Shown piece by piece: positions 5,679 through 9,407 of a stretch of DNA of 9,407 nucleotides (positions are counted from its first letter, which is position 1; every line of letters starts with the position of its first letter). A model generated the notes under the pieces. It was not told the DNA's origin, made no database searches, and saw only the letters and a list, made by a program, of their open reading frames with translations. This DNA comes from Planctomycetota bacterium (GTDB lineage: Bacteria > Planctomycetota > UBA1135 > JALUZX01): contig JALUZX010000353.1 of assembly GCA_027011425.1 (NCBI GenBank), positions 1 to 9,407 of the forward strand, given 5' to 3'. The translations under genes and the position numbers were made by a program.

Positions 5679-7020
5679 AACCTTTCCAGGCCCCTCCCAG
5701 GGCGTGAAAGGCGCCCACCAGGTAGAAGGAGCCCGCCACGAGCCAAGGCTCGGGCGAAGAAAGCGCCCGGCGAAGGCCCTCTTCCACACCCCCCGGGAGA
5801 ATTCTCGCGGGCAGCCCCGCCCTCCGGGCCCTTTCGAGAAGCTCGCCCGGCGTTTGCCCCCGGGAGGAATCTGCCTGGACCAGGGCCGCCTCCCGGACGC
5901 CTCCCGCCAGGAGAGCTTTCATCACCCCCCGGGCATCCTTGTCCTTTCCCAGGGCCAGGAGAACCCGGGGAGGGCGGGAGGCTCCAAAGGTTCGGTTCCA
6001 GGCGCCCAGCAGAGCCTGGAAGGAGCGGGGGGACTGGGCCCCGTCCAGGACCAGGGGAGGATCCAGGCGGACCACCTCGAACCGGCCCGGAGGAACCTCG
6101 AGCAAAGCCGGCGGGCCCTCCCCCGGGTGCCCGGGAAGGAGCCCCCTCTTTTCCAGAAAGAGGCAAGCCGTCCCGGCGAGAGCCGCGTTGGAATCCAAAA
6201 AAGGCGCCAGGCTACGGATCCGGATCTTCCATTCCTTCCCCGGGCCGAGGAGGAAGGGGGCCTGGAGGCGCACTTCCCGGACCCAAGGACCCCATTCCAG
6301 GCCCCGGAAGGAAAAATCCCTCCCCAAGGAGAAAAAAGGGACCCCTTTGTGACGAGCGATTCCCATGGCCACCGCCCCCGGGGGGGAGTTGAGGTCTACA
6401 CCCGAGATCAAGGCGCTTCCCCATCTCAGGGCCGCCGCCTTGACCCGGGCCCGTTCCTCCTCGGTCTCTCCCAAGGCTTCCATGTGGTCCCTGTCCACCC
6501 CGGTGAAAAGGACCAGGCCGGCTCCCAAGGCGGTGGTGGAGTCGGTCTCTCCTCCCCGGCCCGCCTCGAAGACGGCCACATCCACCTCTTCCCGGGCGAA
6601 ATAGAGGGCCGCCAGGGTGGTGATCAGGTCGAAAAACCCGGCCTCGAAAGCGCGGGGGAAGAAAAGAACCTCCTCCAGGAGGGCAGCCATCCTTGGCCCC
6701 GGAATTTCCCGTCCGTTCACCTGGATCCGCTCGGTGAGACGCACCAGGTGGGGCGAGAGGAAGAGCCCCACCTTCAGGCCCCGGGCCTGGAGAAGCTGGG
6801 CCAGGAAGGAAGCGGTCGTGCCTTTGCCGTGGGTCCCCACGACCTGGATGGAGAGAAACCGGTCCTGGGGCCGCTTTCCTTCCCGCAGCAAAGTGGCCAT
6901 GGGCTCCAGGTCCGTGCGCCTGGGGCCGGGAAGGATTTTTCCGCCATAGGATGTATTTCGGGAAAACCAGGACTCCACGTCGGCGAGGGTTCGCAACCCC
7001 AGATCCTTCCTGGAATTCAC
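5626..7020 (-). CDS. folC: Bifunctional folylpolyglutamate synthase / dihydrofolate synthase (FolC)
   Basis: Cytoplasmic Mur-ligase-type enzyme, 464 residues from the chosen start, that adds glutamate to dihydropteroate and/or tetrahydrofolate using ATP. Seen: the P-loop VVGTHGKGTT (K66; the usual form is GTNGKGS), GLFLSPHLVRLTERIQVNG (family SPHLxxxxERI), FEAGRGGETDSTTAL (family EVGLGGRLDATN), GVDRDHMEALGETEEERARVKAA with the Lys that is carbamylated in relatives, and in the C-terminal domain VLDGAQSP (family DGAHNP), LLALGKDKD and VAGSFYLVGAFHAL. The frame is open into the tRNA-Asp gene, so longer starts are artefacts. GTG 7020 has GGAGG six bases upstream and gives the normal N-terminus. 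The last 18 or so codons (an Arg/Gly-rich tail) are shared antisense with the kinase 3' end. It follows a strong tRNA terminator with just 33 nt between, so its promoter is unclear. Whether it has one or both activities cannot be told from sequence. Confidence 0.93.
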   Translation of the reverse strand: MNSRKDLGLRTLADVESWFSRNTSYGGKILPGPRRTDLEPMATLLREGKRPQDRFLSIQVVGTHGKGTTASFLAQLLQARGLKVGLFLSPHLVRLTERIQVNGREIPGPRMAALLEEVLFFPRAFEAGFFDLITTLAALYFAREEVDVAVFEAGRGGETDSTTALGAGLVLFTGVDRDHMEALGETEEERARVKAAALRWGSALISGVDLNSPPGAVAMGIARHKGVPFFSLGRDFSFRGLEWGPWVREVRLQAPFLLGPGKEWKIRIRSLAPFLDSNAALAGTACLFLEKRGLLPGHPGEGPPALLEVPPGRFEVVRLDPPLVLDGAQSPRSFQALLGAWNRTFGASRPPRVLLALGKDKDARGVMKALLAGGVREAALVQADSSRGQTPGELLERARRAGLPARILPGGVEEGLRRALSSPEPWLVAGSFYLVGAFHALGGAWKGFNPAGRAPARRRGESGR

Positions 7021-7053
7021 CGAAAGCCTCCGGCAAAGGCGAAAAGAAAGGGG

Positions 7054-7087
7054 AAAAAAAGAGCTCCCTCCGGGAAGGGAGCTCTTT
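7054..7087 (-). terminator. Intrinsic terminator of the tRNA-Asp transcript
   Basis: On the minus strand AAAGAGCTCCCT, a 6-nt loop, and AGGGAGCTCTTT form a perfect 12-bp stem that runs straight into a T7 tract (7060-7054). The stem begins at the terminal A of the tRNA CCA, so it directly abuts the tRNA. This is a textbook Rho-independent terminator acting only leftwards. Confidence 0.92.
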
Positions 7088-7163
7088 GGCGAGGGCGACG
7101 GGACTCGAACCCGCAACCACCAGATCGACAGTCTGGTACGCTAACCAGTTGCGCCACACCCCC
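7087..7163 (-). tRNA. tRNA-Asp (anticodon GTC)
   Basis: A 77-nt cloverleaf with CCA encoded. Acceptor GGGGGTG pairs with CGCCCTC (two G-U pairs), D-stem GCGC/GCGT, anticodon stem CCAGA/TCTGG around the loop CTGTCGA (anticodon GTC), 5-nt variable loop, T-arm GCGGG-TTCGAGT-CCCGT, discriminator G73. G73 and the G10-U25 pair are known tRNA-Asp identity features. It has a good promoter at 7215-7242 and a terminator directly behind it. Confidence 0.97.
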
Positions 7164-7172
7164 ACACGTCCA

Positions 7173-7201
7173 GGGCCGGGAGAAAAAGACTCTTCCGGCC
7201 C
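7173..7201 (-). repeat. Hairpin in the 5' leader of the tRNA-Asp transcript
   Basis: On the minus strand GGGCCGG and CCGGCCC form a 7-bp stem around a 15-nt pyrimidine-rich loop that can pair further (GAG/CTC). It lies between the predicted start site and the mature tRNA 5' end. It could assist precursor processing or be incidental. Confidence 0.45.
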
Positions 7202-7214
7202 GATCGGGAGGGGA

Positions 7215-7242
7215 ATTATAGGATTTCCTTCCCTTGGCTCAA
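7215..7242 (-). promoter_or_regulatory. sigma70 promoter of tRNA-Asp
   Basis: The minus strand reads TTGAGC (7242-7237), a 16-bp spacer, then a perfect -10 box TATAAT (7220-7215). Predicted start is near 7208, about 45 nt before the tRNA. The -35 box overlaps the left arm of a small AAGGGG/CCCCTT inverted repeat (7241-7258). Confidence 0.75.
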
Positions 7243-7250
7243 GGGGGTCG

Positions 7251-7507
7251 AACCCCTTCTTCTTTGAAAACTTCCCCCCTCGAAAGGGACGAGGATGGGC
7301 CCGTCGGGGCACGACGTCCTAGGGCCTCCGGGGCACGACCTTCGGGCGCCTCCGGCGCCCTCGGGCGTGCTCTTCACGGGTCTTGGGAAATCCCGGGGCC
7401 TGGGTGGTCCAGGGTTCGGGGCCCTTTCAGGGACGACGTTCGGGCCGTCGCTGGCGCTCCGGCCCTCCGGCGTCTCCTACAATCCACCTTCGAGGCTAGT
7501 CCTGGTA
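7251..7507. other. Gene-free GC-rich stretch between tRNA-Asp and the tRNA-Val remnant
   Basis: No coding region is supported: the frames open here have no ribosome site and read as Gly/Pro/Ser/Arg repeats. Contents are the 24-bp tandem repeat, the GGGCGCC hairpin, CGACG/CGTCG arms at 7434-7450, and nested GTCC/GGAC and AGGG/CCCT arms around 7407-7434. It looks like decayed repeat DNA of a tRNA neighbourhood. Confidence 0.5.
7305..7352. repeat. Two-unit imperfect tandem repeat, 24 bp per unit
   Basis: CGGGGCACGAC occurs at 7305-7315 and 7329-7339. Both units end in CTC, and 19 of 24 positions match. A GGGCGCC-TCC-GGCGCCC hairpin (7344-7360) starts inside the second unit. The surrounding 7260-7500 is very GC-rich and I find no credible gene in it on either strand. 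Confidence 0.6.
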
Positions 7508-7564
7508 CCCGGAACAGGCGGGGCTGCTGGTTCCTTTGAATCTGGTGGGCGAGGAGGGACTCGA
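7508..7564 (-). repeat. 57-bp perfect direct repeat, copy A (att-like)
   Basis: Identical over 57 bp to 7779-7835 (offset 271). Extending left to 7500 adds eight bases with only two mismatches. It comprises 22 nt of the tRNA-Val 3' end (7543-7564) plus the 35 nt that follow tRNA-Val. Identity stops inside the T-loop on one side. The non-tRNA part can fold as GGAAC/GTTCC with a 14-nt internal segment. Confidence 0.95.
7543..7564 (-). pseudogene. tRNA-Val 3'-end fragment
   Basis: These 22 nt equal the tRNA-Val sequence from the T-loop to the CCA, with no tRNA 5' part: beyond 7564 the sequence becomes an unrelated inverted repeat. This is what remains at the far end of an element integrated at a tRNA 3' end, or of a partial tRNA duplication. 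Confidence 0.85.
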
Positions 7565-7664
7565 GTTTCGGGAAGATCTAGGGGGGCCCCGGCCTCCCTC
7601 GGCATTCTCCTCGCTCCGCTCGGAGAATGCCTCACTCGCCACCCCCAAGATCTTCCAGCGAAAC
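7565..7664. repeat. Long interrupted inverted repeat with a nested hairpin
   Basis: Left arm 7565-7585 pairs with right arm 7642-7664: GTTTCG/CGAAAC, GGAAGATCT/AGATCTTCC and GGGGG/CCCCC, about 20 bp in all with an AG bulge and one A-A mismatch. Inside sits GGCATTCTCC (7601-7610) with GGAGAATGCC (7622-7631), a perfect 10-bp stem with an 11-nt loop. The outer arm begins at the first base after the 57-bp repeat. Confidence 0.85.
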
Positions 7665-7674
7665 CCATGGTCCT

Positions 7675-7701
7675 ATCCCATCACCCACCGGGTGATGGGA
7701 T
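7675..7701. repeat. Perfect 12-bp hairpin I
   Basis: ATCCCATCACCC, loop ACC, GGGTGATGGGAT. No real U-tract follows on either strand, so it is not a typical intrinsic terminator. Confidence 0.85.
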
Positions 7702-7729
7702 TTCCCTGTCCGCTCCCGCGGACAGGGAA
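7702..7729. repeat. Perfect 12-bp hairpin II, directly abutting hairpin I
   Basis: TTCCCTGTCCGC, loop TCCC, GCGGACAGGGAA. It begins at the base after hairpin I ends, so the two stems could stack coaxially in RNA or as extruded single strand. Confidence 0.85.
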
Positions 7730-7778
7730 CCGGACCCGTTCTTCGTCCCTCCCTGGATCTGGGGCGGAGGTTCTGGTT

Positions 7779-7835
7779 CCCGGAACAGGCGGGGCTGCTG
7801 GTTCCTTTGAATCTGGTGGGCGAGGAGGGACTCGA
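7779..7835 (-). repeat. 57-bp perfect direct repeat, copy B (att-like, within tRNA-Val and its flank)
   Basis: Same 57 bp as 7508-7564. Here 7814-7835 is the 3' part of the intact tRNA-Val gene and 7779-7813 is its downstream flank. CTGGTTCC occurs on both sides of CGGAACAG in this copy, so two alternative small hairpins are possible. Confidence 0.95.
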
Positions 7836-7890
7836 ACCCCCGGCCCCCTGCGTGTAAAGCAGGTGCTCTAGCCGACTGAGCTACTCGCCC
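7814..7890 (-). tRNA. tRNA-Val (anticodon TAC)
   Basis: A 77-nt cloverleaf with CCA encoded. Acceptor GGGCGAG/CTCGCCC, D-stem GCTC/GAGC, anticodon stem CCTGC/GCAGG around TTTACAC (anticodon TAC), 5-nt variable loop, T-arm GGGGG-TTCGAGT-CCCTC, discriminator A73, all as expected for tRNA-Val. Its 3' end and flank are duplicated 271 bp downstream. No U-tract terminator is seen directly after it. Confidence 0.97.
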
Positions 7891-7907
7891 GCTCTTGATT
7901 CTCCAGG

Positions 7908-7935
7908 AATGTAAAGTAAGGACTCGAAAGAGCAA
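7908..7935 (-). promoter_or_regulatory. Candidate promoter of tRNA-Val
   Basis: The minus strand reads TTGCTC (7935-7930), a 16-bp spacer, then TACATT (7913-7908, 4/6 to consensus). A start near 7901 would give an 11-nt leader. The -35 match is only 3/6, so this is tentative, but its position suits a tRNA gene. Confidence 0.45.
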
Positions 7936-8069
7936 CGGGGGACTTTTCCATCAAAGGGCCCTTCCCTGGGACCGGAGGAAGCCTCGGTGCTGGCGGCCGG
8001 GGCGGGATCCCTTTATTTTCTCCTTTTCCCCGGGAACGAGGAGGGTCCTCAAACAGGAGTTCGAAAACC
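7936..8069 (+). promoter_or_regulatory. Upstream region of the UDP-glucose dehydrogenase gene
   Basis: Divergent region between tRNA-Val and the dehydrogenase gene. It has an AT-rich island CTTTATTTTC (8011-8020) that might hold a -10 box, but no -35 is convincing. A stem can form between CTCCTTTTCCC and GGGAA-GAGGAG (about 8020-8042), and GAGGA-GGG-TCCTC (8038-8050) is another short hairpin. The ribosome site AGGAG lies 10 bases before the ATG. Confidence 0.3.
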
Positions 8070-9392
8070 ATGAAAATCGCTGTCGTCGGGACGGGATACG
8101 TGGGCCTGGTGGCCGGGACCTGCTTCGCCGAGACGGGCAACCGGGTGGTCTGCGTGGACGTGGACGAGGCCAAGATCCAGGCGCTCCAGCAGGGGAAGAT
8201 TCCCATCTTCGAACCCGGGCTTTCAGAGATGGTCCACCGGAACGCCGCCGAGGAACGCCTCCTTTTCACCACGGACCTCGAGAAGGCCGTAAAAGAGTCC
8301 CTCATCGTCTTCATCGCCGTCGGAACCCCTCCCGGCGAGGATGGCTCGGCGGACCTGCGCTACGTCCTGGAAGTGGCCCACGGAATCGGAAAGGCCATGA
8401 ACGGCTTCAAGATCATCGTGGACAAGTCCACAGTCCCCGTGGGCACCTCCCGCAAAGTGGCCGCCGCCGTCCGGGAGGAGACGGACCATCCCTTCCAGGT
8501 CGTGAGCAACCCGGAATTTCTCAAGGAAGGGGCGGCCATCGAGGACTTCATGAAGCCCGACCGGGTGGTGATCGGAACGGACGACCCCGCCACGGCGGAG
8601 ATCATGAAGGAACTCTACTCCCCCTACGTGCGCAACGAAAACCCCATCCTGGTCATGGACCCGGAGAGCGCGGAACTCACCAAGTATGCGGCCAACGCTA
8701 TGCTCGCCACGCGCATCTCTTTCATGAACGAGATCGCCCGGATCTGCGAAAAGACCGGCGCCAACTTCCACATGGTGCGCAGGGGCGTGGGCACGGACTC
8801 GAGGATCGGCATGCCCTTCCTCTACGCCGGGTGCGGGTATGGCGGCTCCTGCTTCCCCAAGGACGTGAAGGCCATCATGCGCACCGCCCAGGAACATGGT
8901 TACGAATTCCGTATCCTCCAGGCCGTGGAAGATGTCAACAGGTCCCAGAAATCCCTCATGGTGGAGAAGGTCAAAACCCACTTCGGCCAGGATCTCTCCG
9001 GCCGCCGGTTCACCCTCTGGGGCCTGGCCTTCAAACCCAAGACCGACGACGTTCGGGAAGCCCCCAGCATCGTGATCGCCCGGGAACTCCGGGAAGCCGG
9101 CGCCGAAGTCGTGGGCTCGGACCCGGAAGCCATCGAGACCACCAGGGCGGTCCTGGGCGACGCCATCCGCTACGAACCCCACGCCATGAAAGCCCTGGAC
9201 GGCGCGGACGCCCTGATCCTCGTCACCGAGTGGCACGAGTTCCGCCACCCGGACTTCGAGGAGATGGCCAAGCGTCTCAAGCAGCCCGTCATCTTCGACG
9301 GCCGGAACATCTATTCCTCCTCGGTGGCCACGTTGAAGAGGCTGGGGTTCACCTATTACGGAATCGGCGTCCCCACGGTGAAACCCGACTGA
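8070..9392 (+). CDS. ugd: UDP-glucose 6-dehydrogenase
   Basis: Cytoplasmic NAD+-dependent enzyme that oxidises UDP-glucose twice to UDP-glucuronate, a precursor for capsule, exopolysaccharide or lipopolysaccharide sugars. Complete at 440 residues, the usual family length. Seen: N-terminal Rossmann motif MKIAVVGTGYVGLVAGTCFA (1-20), IAVGTP (about 85), KSTVPVGT, NPEFLKEGAAIEDF with the substrate-contacting Glu, the linker helix ELTKYAANAMLATRISFMNE, the catalytic C261 in GCGYGGSCFPKD, and the C-terminal domain with LWGLAFKPKTDDVREAPS and FDGRNIY. The ATG at 8070 begins exactly at the Rossmann strand; the ribosome site AGGAG is 10 bases upstream, slightly far. No polysaccharide genes are visible in the remaining 15 bases, so the pathway cannot be named. 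UDP-N-acetylmannosamine dehydrogenase and GDP-mannose dehydrogenase are related, but the motifs fit UDP-glucose dehydrogenase best. Confidence 0.95.
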   Translation: MKIAVVGTGYVGLVAGTCFAETGNRVVCVDVDEAKIQALQQGKIPIFEPGLSEMVHRNAAEERLLFTTDLEKAVKESLIVFIAVGTPPGEDGSADLRYVLEVAHGIGKAMNGFKIIVDKSTVPVGTSRKVAAAVREETDHPFQVVSNPEFLKEGAAIEDFMKPDRVVIGTDDPATAEIMKELYSPYVRNENPILVMDPESAELTKYAANAMLATRISFMNEIARICEKTGANFHMVRRGVGTDSRIGMPFLYAGCGYGGSCFPKDVKAIMRTAQEHGYEFRILQAVEDVNRSQKSLMVEKVKTHFGQDLSGRRFTLWGLAFKPKTDDVREAPSIVIARELREAGAEVVGSDPEAIETTRAVLGDAIRYEPHAMKALDGADALILVTEWHEFRHPDFEEMAKRLKQPVIFDGRNIYSSSVATLKRLGFTYYGIGVPTVKPD

Positions 9393-9407
9393 CCCGGCCC
9401 CTTCCCC

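Noticed and set aside
5704..7221. A 505-codon plus-strand open frame opposite folC and through tRNA-Asp
   Set aside because: Antisense of a clear folC. Its end reads RRDSNPQPPDRQSGTLTSC, a well-known false translation of tRNA genes.
7241..7258. A possible T-arm of another decayed tRNA (GGGG-TTCGACC-CCCT on the minus strand)
   Set aside because: No matching acceptor, anticodon or D-arm around it. The match is limited to a short GC-rich hairpin.
7675..7729. The twin 12-bp hairpins as intrinsic terminators
   Set aside because: At most three T residues follow on the plus strand and none on the minus strand, so they lack a U-tract.
7565..7778. A CRISPR array, from the closely spaced repeats and hairpins
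   Set aside because: The stems differ from each other in sequence, there is no regular repeat-spacer unit, and no cas gene is present.
7295..7871. Plus-strand frames of 100-171 codons across the tRNA-Val repeat region
   Set aside because: They translate tRNA and hairpin repeats (for example GGTRTPGPLRVKQVL, the antisense of tRNA-Val). No ribosome sites or domains.

Overview
The window is GC-rich chromosomal DNA (clearly above 60% GC by eye) from a bacterium, probably Gram-negative. Genes use ATG or GTG starts with good Shine-Dalgarno sites, and both tRNA genes encode their CCA. The long-form serine hydroxymethyltransferase, the CxxC DUF1858 mini-protein and the membrane histidine kinase would fit a deep-branching lineage (deltaproteobacterial or acidobacterial type), but the sequence alone does not fix the taxon.

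Positions 1-3273, all minus strand: the N-terminal 254 residues of serine hydroxymethyltransferase (glyA, cut by the window edge), a PhoU-domain protein, a Na+/phosphate cotransporter of the NptA/YjbB family 15 bp upstream of phoU, and a small Rieske-type ferredoxin that has Glu where a cluster His should be. Transporter and PhoU form a two-gene phosphate unit equivalent to the fused YjbB architecture. Positions 3274-3428 are a divergent promoter region. To its right on the plus strand are a 69-residue DUF1858 CxxC protein, a hairpin-rich gap with a terminator-like structure, and a 630-residue six-TM/GAF sensor histidine kinase with no neighbouring response regulator. The kinase carries a GGxxxP loop between TM3 and TM4 that resembles the quinone-sensing loop of RegB, and it sits beside two redox-type small proteins.

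The kinase converges on, and overlaps by 53 bp, the minus-strand folC (dihydrofolate/folylpolyglutamate synthase). folC lies only 33 nt after a strong intrinsic terminator that ends the tRNA-Asp(GTC) transcript. SHMT and FolC are both one-carbon/folate enzymes, but they are not adjacent here.

Positions 7164-8069 are non-coding apart from tRNA-Val(TAC). This is the most unusual part of the window. The last 22 nt of tRNA-Val plus 35 nt of its downstream flank occur twice as a perfect 57-bp direct repeat, 271 bp apart. The DNA between the copies is packed with long inverted repeats: an approximately 20-bp interrupted stem that begins exactly at the repeat edge, an internal 10-bp stem, and two back-to-back perfect 12-bp stems. 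The layout is that of an attL/attR pair around a tiny integrated element or a scar. Further left is a GC-rich stretch with a two-unit 24-bp tandem repeat and small hairpins.

The window ends with a complete plus-strand UDP-glucose 6-dehydrogenase gene (8070-9392), which supplies UDP-glucuronate for surface polysaccharide.
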